Of a stretch of 18,389 bases of DNA, positions 1 to 7,186 are shown piece by piece. The translations under genes were made by a program, and so were the position numbers. The notes beneath the pieces are model-generated. The model ran no database searches and was not told the origin of the DNA. It saw only the letters and a list, made by a program, of their open reading frames with translations. Every line of letters starts with the position of its first letter. Within the stretch, counting starts at the first letter, position 1. Source of the DNA: Thiosulfativibrio sp964601165 (GTDB lineage Bacteria; Pseudomonadota; Gammaproteobacteria; Thiomicrospirales; Thiomicrospiraceae); assembly GCA_964601165.1 (NCBI GenBank), contig CAZRMK010000036.1:1-18389 (forward strand). The letters run 5' to 3'.

Positions 1-99
1 GAATTATAATATGGGTCATTAAAGATTATTTCCATAATATCCTTTTACACATAACATTTAGTATAAGGCAATATCGCCCGAACTTAGTTAGCATACACT

Positions 100-115
100 A
101 AAAAACATGTTTTTT
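100..115. promoter_or_regulatory. Perfect 16-bp palindrome upstream of intI
   Basis: A perfect palindrome, AAAAAACATGTTTTTT, lies 82 bp before the chosen intI start. It does not match a LexA box (CTGT-N8-ACAG). It could be an operator for a dimeric repressor or part of a recombination or attachment region for the integrase. It is AT-rich and short, so chance remains possible. No convincing sigma-70 promoter was identified between it and the gene. Confidence 0.25.
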
Positions 116-197
116 TGCAATGTATTTTTTGTCATGTCAATTTGCCCTAATATCCTGTATTATGAGGGTAATCTGTTATTCTTGTATAGAGGTAAAC

Positions 198-1172
198 ATG
201 TCTGTTAAAGATAGACGCTTATTAGACGAGATGCGTGATTTGTTGCGTAGGCTTGGTTATGCTTTTCGTACTGAGGAGACTTATTGTGATTGGGTGCGTC
301 GGTTTGTTAAATTTCATTCTTTGCAGAGTCGTGATGAGCTATTTGTTGATCCTGAAGCTAAGGTTGAGAAATTTTTAACTTATTTGGCAGTTCAGAAACA
401 GGTGGCTCCTTCTACGCAAAATCAGGCTTTGAATGCTTTGGTGTTTTTGTATTCTAAAGTTTTACAACGCTCTTTGGAGGGTGTGAGTGCCAGCCGTTCT
501 CGTAAGGAGCCTAGAATTCCTGTGGTGTTAATTAAGGATGAGGTTAGTCAGATTTTAACTTTAATGGATGGAACTTCTGGTTTAATCGTTAAGTTATTAT
601 ATGCAAGTGGTTTACGAATTTCTGAGGCGGTTCGTTTACGAATTCATGATATAGATTTTGGCTTTAAGCAAATTACGGTTAGAGATGGTAAGGGTAAGAA
701 GGATCGGGTTACTCCTCTTGCTGCGGGGATTGTTGCTTCGTTAAAGTTACATTTGGAAAAAGTTGCTTTAATTCATCAACAAGATTTGGATAAGGGCTTT
801 GGTGCGGTTTATTTACCTTTTGCTTTGGCTAAAAAGTACCCTAATGCAAATAAGGAACTGGGTTGGCAATATATTTTTCCTAGCCGTAGCATAGCGGCTG
901 ATCCTCGTTCAGGGGTGAAGCGTCGCCATCATGTTGATCAGTCTGTTATTAATAAGGCTATTAAACGCTCTGCCAAGCAATGTGGAATTATTAAGAGGGT
1001 TTCTGCTCATACTTTTCGTCATTCTTTTGCGACACATTTATTGCAAACAGGAACGGATATTCGTACTATTCAATCTTTACTGGGGCATGCCGATTTACAA
1101 ACCACGATGATTTATACCCATGTGTTAAATCAAGGTGGGCAGGGAGTTACTTCTCCTTTTGATTTGTTATGA
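198..1172 (+). CDS. intI: Integron-type integrase IntI (tyrosine recombinase)
   Basis: This 324-residue site-specific recombinase would insert and excise gene cassettes at attI/attC sites. The N-terminal SAM-like DNA-binding domain covers about residues 5-95 and the catalytic domain about 105-320. Visible catalytic residues are R140 (ASGLR), H271 and R274 (HTFRHSF), H297 (LLGHADL) and nucleophile Y306 (MIYTHVL). Between catalytic boxes II and III it has the extra segment typical of integron integrases (about 206-245, with KKYPNANKELGWQ and DPRSGVKRRHH). This separates it from XerC/XerD, as does the C-terminal GGQGVTSPFDLL. The start at 198 is preferred over an in-frame ATG at 120: AGAGGT (188-193) lies just upstream, and family similarity begins shortly after it. 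The stop overlaps the tsaC start as ATGA. Any cassette array should lie to the left, outside the window. Confidence 0.9.
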   Translation: MSVKDRRLLDEMRDLLRRLGYAFRTEETYCDWVRRFVKFHSLQSRDELFVDPEAKVEKFLTYLAVQKQVAPSTQNQALNALVFLYSKVLQRSLEGVSASRSRKEPRIPVVLIKDEVSQILTLMDGTSGLIVKLLYASGLRISEAVRLRIHDIDFGFKQITVRDGKGKKDRVTPLAAGIVASLKLHLEKVALIHQQDLDKGFGAVYLPFALAKKYPNANKELGWQYIFPSRSIAADPRSGVKRRHHVDQSVINKAIKRSAKQCGIIKRVSAHTFRHSFATHLLQTGTDIRTIQSLLGHADLQTTMIYTHVLNQGGQGVTSPFDLL

Positions 1173-1735
1173 CTATTATTAATCTAGAGCAAGCAGTTAC
1201 GGCAATTAAACTAGGTGAGGTTATTGCTTATCCAACCGAGGCGGTTTATGGATTGGGGTGTGATCCTTTTAATCAAACTGCGTTTAACTGTCTTTTGAAG
1301 TTAAAACAACGTCCGATTGAAAAAGGGGTGATTTTAATTGCTTCTAGCCTTAGTCAAATTATTGATTTGGTGATGATTGAGGGGGAGGTTTGGACTGAGA
1401 GGGTTTTGGAATCTTGGAAAAAAGCTAGTAGTTTAGAAGGTTCGCCAATCACTTGGATATTGCCTGCAACTAGCAAGGTTTCTAGCTGGATAACTGGTGG
1501 GCGCTCGACTGTGGCAGTAAGAGTGACTAGCCATCCAGAAGTAAAGGCTTTGTGTGATTTATTAGGCATGCCTTTGGTATCAACCAGTGCGAATATAACG
1601 GGATTAGAGCCTGCTAAAACTATTCAAGATTGTCATGATTATTTTCCATGCACAGATATTTTATCTGGTGAAGTAGGTGGAAATAATAGCCCTTCTCAAA
1701 TTTGGGATGCAGTTACTTTGCGGCGATTGCGTTAG
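1169..1735 (+). CDS. tsaC: L-threonylcarbamoyladenylate synthase TsaC (YrdC/Sua5 family)
   Basis: The product makes threonylcarbamoyl-AMP from threonine, bicarbonate and ATP, the first step of N6-threonylcarbamoyladenosine (t6A37) formation on ANN-decoding tRNAs. At 188 residues it is close to the roughly 190 of E. coli TsaC and is a stand-alone YrdC domain. It shows GEVIAYPTEAVYGLGCDP near the N terminus, the KQRPIEKG segment of the KxR motif, AVRVTSHP, and the STSAN motif near residue 137. Where E. coli has a compact WPGP turn, this protein has WKKASSLEGSPITW, an apparent short insertion. The ATG overlaps the intI stop (ATGA) and no Shine-Dalgarno is visible, so translational coupling to intI is likely. 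It converges on dapB with a 39-bp gap and no obvious terminator. Confidence 0.9.
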   Translation: MTIINLEQAVTAIKLGEVIAYPTEAVYGLGCDPFNQTAFNCLLKLKQRPIEKGVILIASSLSQIIDLVMIEGEVWTERVLESWKKASSLEGSPITWILPATSKVSSWITGGRSTVAVRVTSHPEVKALCDLLGMPLVSTSANITGLEPAKTIQDCHDYFPCTDILSGEVGGNNSPSQIWDAVTLRRLR

Positions 1736-1774
1736 GAATTTACAAGTAGCAAATCTATCGTCATAAATGCAGAA

Positions 1775-2575
1775 TTATCTTAAATTCAAAACGTCTTGCA
1801 TATCAAACAGCCCTTGTTCTTTGTCTGCTAGCCATAAACAAGATCGAGTAGCTCCTTTGGCAAAGGTCATTCTACTGGAGGCTTTGTGAGTAATTTCGAT
1901 TCTCTCGCCTTCTGTAGCAAATAAGACGGTATGGTCACCAACAATATCGCCTGCTCTTATGGTAGCAAAGCCGATAGTATTAGGGTCTCGTGCTTCGGTG
2001 ATACCTTCTCGCCCATAAACTGCACATTCTTTTAGGTCTCGACCTAGAGTTTTTGCAATTACCTCTCCCATTCTTAAAGCTGTTCCTGAAGGGGCATCTA
2101 CTTTGTGGCGGTGATGCCCTTCTATGATTTCAATATCGTAACCTTCGTTAAGAATTTCTGCGGCTTGCTTAAGTAGCTTTAGACATAGATTTACGCCTAC
2201 ACTGTAGTTAGCGGCAAAAATAATAGCGATTTGTGTAGCGGCTTGGTCTATTTTAGCTAGTTCTGATTGATCAAATCCTGTAGTTCCTATCACTATTTTT
2301 TTTTGATTGGCAACGCATATTTTTAAATTATGCAGTGTTGTTTCTGGCGTGGTGAAGTCTATTAGTAGATCAAAGTCGTTAATCACTGCTTCAATATTAT
2401 CTACAAGGTTTATTCCTAATTTTACAATACCAGAGAGTTCTCCTGCATCAACTCCGATTAGTGAACTGTTTGGGCGTTCAATTGCCGCATTAAGTGTTAA
2501 ACCTTTAGTTTGATTAACTGCTTCAATTAAGGTTTTTCCCATACGACCAGAGGCACCAATAATTGCTATACGCAT
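1775..2575 (-). CDS. dapB: 4-hydroxy-tetrahydrodipicolinate reductase DapB
   Basis: DapB reduces 4-hydroxy-tetrahydrodipicolinate to tetrahydrodipicolinate with NAD(P)H in the diaminopimelate/lysine pathway, in the cytosol. The 266 residues are close to E. coli DapB (about 273). The N-terminal Rossmann motif GASGRMG is at residues 7-13 and the nucleotide-binding GTTG at about 97-100. The catalytic/substrate loop GHHRHKVDAPSGTA spans about 153-166 and holds the conserved histidines and lysine. The C terminus LADKEQGLFDMQDVL is typical. The start lies 3 bp beyond the dnaJ stop, so it is probably the last gene of the grpE-dnaK-dnaJ-dapB run. Only a weak Shine-Dalgarno-like TTGGAA is seen. A dnaJ-dapB pairing is common in gammaproteobacteria. 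Confidence 0.95.
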   Translation of the reverse strand: MRIAIIGASGRMGKTLIEAVNQTKGLTLNAAIERPNSSLIGVDAGELSGIVKLGINLVDNIEAVINDFDLLIDFTTPETTLHNLKICVANQKKIVIGTTGFDQSELAKIDQAATQIAIIFAANYSVGVNLCLKLLKQAAEILNEGYDIEIIEGHHRHKVDAPSGTALRMGEVIAKTLGRDLKECAVYGREGITEARDPNTIGFATIRAGDIVGDHTVLFATEGERIEITHKASSRMTFAKGATRSCLWLADKEQGLFDMQDVLNLR

Positions 2576-2578
2576 AAT

Positions 2579-3763
2579 TTAATTCCAAGGTTCATTATTA
2601 TCTTTTTTGTTATTTTTCTTAGCAGTTTTTTTATCATCTTCACCGGTAAAAAAAGATTTTACTGAATTAAAAAAGCCATGTTCTTTCGGGCTATGCTGTT
2701 TGTAATGCTTGCCTTGCAGACTTTCTTCAAAGGATTTAAGCAACCCTTTTTGTTCGCTAGTGAGCTTAACCGGAGTTTCAATATGAATTTGAACTACCAT
2801 ATCGCCAACACGAGAAGAACGCACTGATTTAACACCTTTTTCTGATAATTTAAACCTTTGTCCAGATTGAGTACCGGCAGGAATTTTAAGGCTTGCACGA
2901 CCATTTAGACTAGGTACTTCAATAGACCCGCCAAGAGCAGCAGTTACAAAAGACAAGGGTAGTTCACAATATAAGGTGTTACCATCGCGTTGAAAAATTT
3001 TATGTTTTTTAACCCGAATCCGAACGTACAAGTCACCTTTTGGCGCTCCTGTTTCCCCTGCCTCTCCTTCCCCTTGAATACGAATTCTATCTCCAGTATC
3101 CACCCCTGCTGGAATTTTAACCGCTAGTGTTTTATGACCATGAGTAATTCCTTCTCCACGACAGGTTTTACAAGGAGTTTTAATTATTTTTCCTTGCCCA
3201 TGACATGCTGGACAGGTACGTTGTACAGCAAAGAAACCTTGTTGCATTCGCACTTGCCCCTGCCCTTGGCAGGTAGGACAGGTTTGCACGTCAGAACCTT
3301 TTTCTGCACCCGTTCCAGTACAAGCACCGCACTGGTTTTGAGTAGGGATTCGAATATCAACATTTGTTCCAGAAACTGCATCTTCTAAAGAAAGATCGAG
3401 TTCATATTGTAGGTCTTCTCCTGCTTGTGGACCTCTTTGTCCAGAAAATCCGCCACCGCCAAAAATGTCGCCAAAAATGTCGCCAAAATCAGAGAAACCT
3501 CCACCTCCAAATCCGCCTGCACCTGCACCCTGCCCGCCACTAACTCCTGCATGACCAAACTGGTCGTAGGCTTGACGTTTTTGCGGGTTAGACAAAATCT
3601 CATAAGCTTCTGCGGCTTCTTTAAATTTATCTTCTGCTTGAGAATCATCCGGATTTCTATCTGGATGATAGCGCATAGCAAGTTTACGGTAGGCTTTTTT
3701 AATTTCTCCTTCTGACGAGGTTTTAGAAATTTCTAAAATTTGATAATAACATCTTTGGTTCAT
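2579..3763 (-). CDS. dnaJ: Chaperone DnaJ (Hsp40, type I)
   Basis: DnaJ is the co-chaperone that delivers clients to DnaK and stimulates its ATPase. The J domain covers residues 1-70 with the HPD tripeptide at 33-35. A Gly/Phe-rich linker (about 73-107) contains a tandem FGDIFGDIFG. Four CxxCxGxG-type zinc-finger repeats begin at C145, C162, C184 and C198, and are followed by the two beta-rich substrate-binding domains. At 394 residues it is slightly longer than E. coli DnaJ (376). The excess is a charged, low-complexity tail after the HSPKEHGFFNSVKSFF segment, rich in K, D and N and ending NNEPWN. No clear Shine-Dalgarno precedes the ATG. The 258-bp gap to dnaK is partly filled by an inverted-repeat element, so co-transcription with dnaK is uncertain. 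Confidence 0.97.
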   Translation of the reverse strand: MNQRCYYQILEISKTSSEGEIKKAYRKLAMRYHPDRNPDDSQAEDKFKEAAEAYEILSNPQKRQAYDQFGHAGVSGGQGAGAGGFGGGGFSDFGDIFGDIFGGGGFSGQRGPQAGEDLQYELDLSLEDAVSGTNVDIRIPTQNQCGACTGTGAEKGSDVQTCPTCQGQGQVRMQQGFFAVQRTCPACHGQGKIIKTPCKTCRGEGITHGHKTLAVKIPAGVDTGDRIRIQGEGEAGETGAPKGDLYVRIRVKKHKIFQRDGNTLYCELPLSFVTAALGGSIEVPSLNGRASLKIPAGTQSGQRFKLSEKGVKSVRSSRVGDMVVQIHIETPVKLTSEQKGLLKSFEESLQGKHYKQHSPKEHGFFNSVKSFFTGEDDKKTAKKNNKKDNNEPWN

Positions 3764-3840
3764 AGTTTTTTAAATTCGTTTTGATTAAACAAAAAAGGGC
3801 AATCCGTATGAATTACCCAGTGTAGATAGCGATTTAATAC

Positions 3841-3985
3841 GTAGCTTCTCAAAAACTCAGGGCAAGAAACGCCTCGTTCCCATGCTTTGCGTGGGAATGC
3901 ATACTTTTTGTGCCTTTAAGGTAGGTATGAGTTCCCACGCTGGAGCATGGGAACTAGATGTTGCCCCGAGTTTTTGAGAAGTTAC
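3841..3985. mobile_element. MITE family C, 145 bp, with 8-bp target duplication and nested hairpins
   Basis: The terminal inverted repeats are 25 bp (3841-3865 and 3961-3985), match at 23 of 25 positions, and begin GTAGCTTCTCAAAAACTC. They are flanked by a perfect direct repeat TTTAATAC (3833-3840 and 3986-3993), the mark of a transposition event. Inside are two REP-like hairpins: 3876-3898 (GTTCCCATGC, loop TTT, GCGTGGGAAT) and 3931-3954 (GTTCCCACGC, loop TGGA, GCATGGGAAC). Each has a stem of about 10 bp with a few G-T pairs, and the two are roughly mirror images of each other. There is no coding capacity, so movement would need a transposase in trans. The parent IS family was not identified. 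It sits between dnaK and dnaJ. Confidence 0.9.
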
Positions 3986-4021
3986 TTTAATACGGCTTAA
4001 TAACTATCATAAAACCGATAT

Positions 4022-5944
4022 TTATTTTTTATCACCGTCTTTTACTTCTTCAAACTCAGCATCAACAATATCATCATCTGCTTTAGATGAACCTTGTTGC
4101 TGTGCTTCTGCACCTGCTTCTGGAGCTTGTTGTGCATAGGCTTTTTCGGTCACTTTTTGGCTAGCAGCAGCTAAAGCTTGAGTTTTTGCTTCAATTCCTG
4201 CTTTGCTATCACCTTTAATAGCTTCTTCAAGTTCTTTAATTGCAGATTCAATCATTTCCTTTTCAGGATCGTCAACATTATCGGCTTGCTCTGTTATTAA
4301 CTTACGTGTGCCATGAATCATAGAATCTGCCTGATTACGCACTTCTACCAGTTCTTTTAGTTTGGCATCTTCTTCAGCATGAGCTTCTGCATCATTTACC
4401 ATTGCTTGTATTTCTTCATCTGATAATCCTGATGAAGCTTGAATGGTAATTTTTTGCTCTTTTCCTGTCGCTTTATCCTTAGCCGATACATTTAAAATAC
4501 CATTAGCATCTATATCAAAAGTAACTTCAATTTGCGGTGTCCCACGAGGTGCGGGTGGAATTTCATCTAGGTTAAATTGACCTAATGATTTATTTCCAGA
4601 AGCCATTTCACGCTCTCCCTGTACAACGTGAATGGTCACCGCAGATTGGTTGTCGTCTGCTGTTGAGAAAGTTTGTGACTTACGTGTTGGGATGGTGGTA
4701 TTTTTTTCAATTAGCTTGGACATTACTCCACCCATCGTTTCTATTCCTAAAGATAATGGAGAAACGTCAAGTAGTAGTAGGTCGTTAACATCACCAGAAA
4801 GAACACCGCCCTGAATAGCCGCACCCATTGCAACAGCTTCATCTGGGTTAACATCTTTGCGAGGCTCTTTACCAAAGAATTCTTTAACCGCCGCCTGTAC
4901 CATAGGTACTCTAGTAGAGCCTCCTACTAAGATGACATCGTCAATTTCTGAAGCTGATAGCCCTGCATCTTTAAGTGCTATTTTGCAAGGATCAATAGAA
5001 CGCCTAACTAAATCTTCAATTAAGGATTCAAACTTAGCACGAGTAATTTTCATATTTAAATGCTTAGGCCCTGTTGCATCAGCAGTGACGTAAGGCAAAT
5101 TAATGTCAGTTTGTTCACGAGAAGATAGTTCTACTTTAGCTTTTTCTGCCGCTTCACGGACTCTTTGCAGTGCCAATTTATCTAGCTTAATGTCAACATT
5201 TTGGTCTTTTTTGAACTCTGTTGCAATATAATCAACAATCACATTATCAAAGTCTTCACCACCTAAAAAGGTGTCGCCATTAGTGGATAATACTTCTACT
5301 TGCTTTTCGCCGTCTAGGTCTGCAACTTCGATAATAGAAATATCAAAAGTTCCGCCTCCTAAATCATAAACAGCAATTTTACTATCGCCGGTGGCTTTAT
5401 CCATGCCGTAAGCCAGTGCGGCTGCGGTTGGTTCATTAATAATTCGCTTAACTTCTAGTCCAGCAATTTTACCTGCATCTTTAGTTGCTTGACGTTGTGC
5501 GTCGTTAAAATAAGCGGGAACTGTAACCACTGCTTCGGTTACTTCATAACCTAAATAGTCTTCTGCAGTTTGCTTCATTTTAATTAAGGTTTTAGCTGAT
5601 ACTTCTTGTGGTGATAATTTGTTACCGTCCACTTCAACCCAAGCATCGCCATTATCAGCGGCTACAATTTTATAAGGCACCATGTCTTTATCTTTAATGA
5701 CTACTTTGTCATCAGCTCGACGACCAATTAGTCTTTTAATGGCAAACAAGGTATTTTCTGGATTAGTAACGGCTTGACGTTTAGCAGAATCGCCAACCAA
5801 CACTTCTCCATCTGAGGTATAAGCAACAATTGAGGGGGTAGTGCGAGCTCCTTCAGAATTTGGAATGACTTTAACATCTTTTCCTTCCATAACTGCCACA
5901 CAAGAGTTGGTTGTTCCTAAATCAATACCAATAATTTTTGCCAT
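4022..5944 (-). CDS. dnaK: Chaperone DnaK (Hsp70)
   Basis: DnaK is the ATP-dependent cytosolic chaperone that works with DnaJ and GrpE. Its 640 residues are essentially the family length. The nucleotide-binding domain begins with GIDLGTTNSCVAV (6-18), has phosphate-loop DLGGGTF at 194-200 including the conserved T199, and ILVGGSTRVP near 340. The hydrophobic linker LLLLDVSPLSLGIET joins the substrate-binding domain. The helical lid ends in a Gln/Ala-rich stretch and an acidic EEVKDGDKK tail of proteobacterial type. A good Shine-Dalgarno, AGGAGAA (5951-5957), lies 6 nt upstream of the ATG. Upstream, the gap to grpE contains a family A inverted-repeat element ending about 27 bp before the start codon, and a possible sigma-32 site beyond it. 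Confidence 0.98.
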   Translation of the reverse strand: MAKIIGIDLGTTNSCVAVMEGKDVKVIPNSEGARTTPSIVAYTSDGEVLVGDSAKRQAVTNPENTLFAIKRLIGRRADDKVVIKDKDMVPYKIVAADNGDAWVEVDGNKLSPQEVSAKTLIKMKQTAEDYLGYEVTEAVVTVPAYFNDAQRQATKDAGKIAGLEVKRIINEPTAAALAYGMDKATGDSKIAVYDLGGGTFDISIIEVADLDGEKQVEVLSTNGDTFLGGEDFDNVIVDYIATEFKKDQNVDIKLDKLALQRVREAAEKAKVELSSREQTDINLPYVTADATGPKHLNMKITRAKFESLIEDLVRRSIDPCKIALKDAGLSASEIDDVILVGGSTRVPMVQAAVKEFFGKEPRKDVNPDEAVAMGAAIQGGVLSGDVNDLLLLDVSPLSLGIETMGGVMSKLIEKNTTIPTRKSQTFSTADDNQSAVTIHVVQGEREMASGNKSLGQFNLDEIPPAPRGTPQIEVTFDIDANGILNVSAKDKATGKEQKITIQASSGLSDEEIQAMVNDAEAHAEEDAKLKELVEVRNQADSMIHGTRKLITEQADNVDDPEKEMIESAIKELEEAIKGDSKAGIEAKTQALAAASQKVTEKAYAQQAPEAGAEAQQQGSSKADDDIVDAEFEEVKDGDKK

Positions 5945-5970
5945 TTTAAATTCTCCTAAATTTTATTTTT

Positions 5971-6133
5971 ACCTAAATCCTGCAAGTGCTTGCACATATC
6001 TGGCGTAAGCTATTGATTTGTAAAGCAATTTTCATTCGAGCGGAATACTTATTGATATTCCCAAAGAATTAAAATTTGCTATACGAATCAAGAGCTTACG
6101 TCAGATATGTGCAAGCACTTGCAGGGTTTAGGT
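5971..6133. mobile_element. MITE family A, copy 1 (163 bp)
   Basis: This is a long imperfect palindrome. The first 58 bp and the reverse complement of the last 58 bp differ at about 5 positions, and both ends read ACCTAAA(T/C)CCTGCAAGTGC outward-in. The centre has a small hairpin, GGAATA...TATTCC. TTT flanks both sides (5968-5970 and 6134-6136), which fits a 3-bp target duplication but is weak in an AT-rich context. There is no coding capacity. In a grpE-dnaK transcript it would fold into a stem of more than 50 bp just before the dnaK ribosome binding site. Copy 4 (18264-18389) has the same orientation; copies 2 and 3 are inverted relative to it. Confidence 0.88.
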
Positions 6134-6203
6134 TTTAAATTATGCTAGACCCTTACAAAGGTCATAGACCATTTGTTTGGTCATTTTTTAAGTTGTTGTT
6201 TAT

Positions 6204-6229
6204 ATAAGGCTGTTAATTTTCTTTTCAAG
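6204..6229 (-). promoter_or_regulatory. Possible sigma-32-type promoter upstream of dnaK
   Basis: On the minus strand CTTGAA (6224-6229) is followed after 14 bp by CCTTAT (6204-6209), which continues ATAAA. The -35 box is a full sigma-32 match, while the -10 box only partly fits CCCCATnT. The -35 box overlaps a small inverted repeat, AAGCTAG-AGA-CTAGCTT (6227-6243). If used, it would give dnaK its own heat-shock start ahead of the family A element. It is weaker than the grpE candidate. Confidence 0.3.
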
Positions 6230-6252
6230 CTAGAGACTAGCTTTTACTAAAA

Positions 6253-6831
6253 TTATTGAGCAACAATCACTCTAGCCGCTCTAACGAGCCTGTCGTTAAG
6301 AACATAACCTTTTTGAAAGACTTCTACTACGGTTTGTGATTCATGGTCTGGTGAAGGTACCATTGTCATGGCTTCGTGCAATTTTGGATTAAACTTTTCA
6401 CCAGCAGGATCAATCCTTTCAACGTCAAACTTCTCCATCACGTCTAAGAAAAGTTTAAAGGTCATATCTAGCCCTTCACGAATACTCTCGGCAGAAGCCT
6501 CTTTTTCTGCCGCAGCATCCATCCCCATTTCCATCGAGTCTAAAACTGGAACCAATTCTTTCACAAATTTATCTAATGCAAATTTACGAGCATTTTCGAC
6601 ATCCATTCTAGTGCGACGACGTAGGTTTTCCATATCTGCCATGGTTCTTAAAGCAAGTTCTTTTTGCTTCTCTAATTCCATTTGGGCATTAGCAAACAAG
6701 GCTTCTATATCACGCTCAACCGCCTCTTCTGCTTGCTCTAAAGTTTTTTCTTCTGGTTCCAAAGCTTCTTCTTGAATTTCATCCACTGTCGGAATTTGCT
6801 CTTCATTTAATGCTGTTTTATTATCAGACAC
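6253..6831 (-). CDS. grpE: Nucleotide exchange factor GrpE
   Basis: GrpE releases ADP from DnaK and completes the chaperone cycle; it acts as a dimer. An acidic, helical N-terminal region (EEQIPTVDEIQEEALEPEEKTLEQAEEAVERD) leads into a long coiled-coil helix with DMENLRRRTRMDVENARKFA. A C-terminal beta domain follows, with FNPKLHEAMTMVPSPDHESQTVVEVFQKGYVLNDRLVRAARVIVAQ, the family signature. A GTG start at 6829-6831 (protein starting MSDNKTALNEE, 192 residues) is preferred to the in-frame ATG at 6844-6846. GGGAGG (6839-6844) sits 7 nt before the GTG and would lie inside the coding region if the ATG were used. It is the first gene of the block and is preceded by a sigma-32-like promoter. Confidence 0.93.
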   Translation of the reverse strand: MSDNKTALNEEQIPTVDEIQEEALEPEEKTLEQAEEAVERDIEALFANAQMELEKQKELALRTMADMENLRRRTRMDVENARKFALDKFVKELVPVLDSMEMGMDAAAEKEASAESIREGLDMTFKLFLDVMEKFDVERIDPAGEKFNPKLHEAMTMVPSPDHESQTVVEVFQKGYVLNDRLVRAARVIVAQ

Positions 6832-6838
6832 TTTTCTG

Positions 6839-6844
6839 CCTCCC
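6839..6844 (-). promoter_or_regulatory. Ribosome binding site that decides the grpE start (GTG)
   Basis: The minus strand reads GGGAGG, then 7 nt, then GTG TCT GAT AAA. The overlapping upstream ATG has no comparable Shine-Dalgarno, so the strong site argues for the GTG start. Confidence 0.75.
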
Positions 6845-6868
6845 ATTTCATTTTAAGTCCAAATATTA

Positions 6869-6894
6869 ATAGGGATTAGCTATTATTTTTCAAG
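6869..6894 (-). promoter_or_regulatory. Sigma-32-type heat-shock promoter of grpE
   Basis: On the minus strand the -35 region reads GTCTCTTGAA (core CTTGAA at 6889-6894). After a 14-bp spacer comes CCCTATTAA (core 6869-6874). The sigma-32 consensus is CTTGAA, 13-15 bp, CCCCATnT. The implied transcription start lies near 6860, giving a leader of about 30 nt to the GTG of grpE. Placement before the first gene of a grpE-dnaK-dnaJ block is the expected one. Confidence 0.7.
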
Positions 6895-6996
6895 AGACTG
6901 TGAAGGATTTAATTTCTTAAATTCCTAAACAGAAACATCAATAATGTGCAAAATATTGTTTTCATAGAAAAAGAATGCCTGACAAATCAGAATAGC

Positions 6997-7161
6997 ACCT
7001 AAATTCTGCAAGTGCTTGCACACATATAGCACAAGCTCTTGATTCATATAGCAAATTTTAATTCTTCGGCAATACAATTACGTATTCCGCTCGAATTAAA
7101 ATCACTTTATAAATCAACATCTTGCACTATATACATTAACAACTTGATGCAGGATTTAGGT
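6997..7161. mobile_element. MITE family A, copy 2 (165 bp), left border of the hsd block
   Basis: Its ends are ACCTAAATTCTGCAAGTGC (left) and GATGCAGGATTTAGGT (right). The interior is the family A sequence in the orientation opposite to copy 1: its right half matches the reverse complement of the left half of copy 1. It is about 90% identical by eye to copy 3 (13972-14137) and in the same orientation. The flanking triplets are AGC and GGC, so a target duplication is not clean. It lies 25 bp beyond the hsdR stop codon and upstream of the grpE promoter. Confidence 0.85.
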
Positions 7162-7186
7162 GGCACTGTCAAGCTTCACTACATCA

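Noticed and set aside
154..176. LexA box in front of intI
   Set aside because: CTGT occurs at 155-158 but no ACAG arm stands at the required spacing.
120..197. N-terminal extension of intI from an ATG at 120
   Set aside because: The extra 26 residues are Cys-rich and unlike integrases, and a Shine-Dalgarno (188-193) sits right before the ATG at 198.
3385..3715. Open frames on both strands within dnaJ
   Set aside because: They are by-products of the Gly/Phe-rich repeat in dnaJ (tandem FGDIFGDIFG), not separate genes.
3994..4021. Terminator after dnaK
   Set aside because: An imperfect CGG...CCG stem can be drawn but it has mismatches and no T run.
6227..6243. Hairpin AAGCTAG-AGA-CTAGCTT after grpE as a terminator
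   Set aside because: The T run follows it on the plus strand only, whereas grpE is transcribed on the minus strand, where it is followed by GAAAAG.
6832..6846. ATG start of grpE at 6844-6846
   Set aside because: It would place the strong GGGAGG Shine-Dalgarno inside the coding region; the GTG 7 nt downstream of that site is better supported.
7162..7186. Terminator after hsdR
   Set aside because: No inverted repeat with a T run is present in the 25 bp before the MITE.
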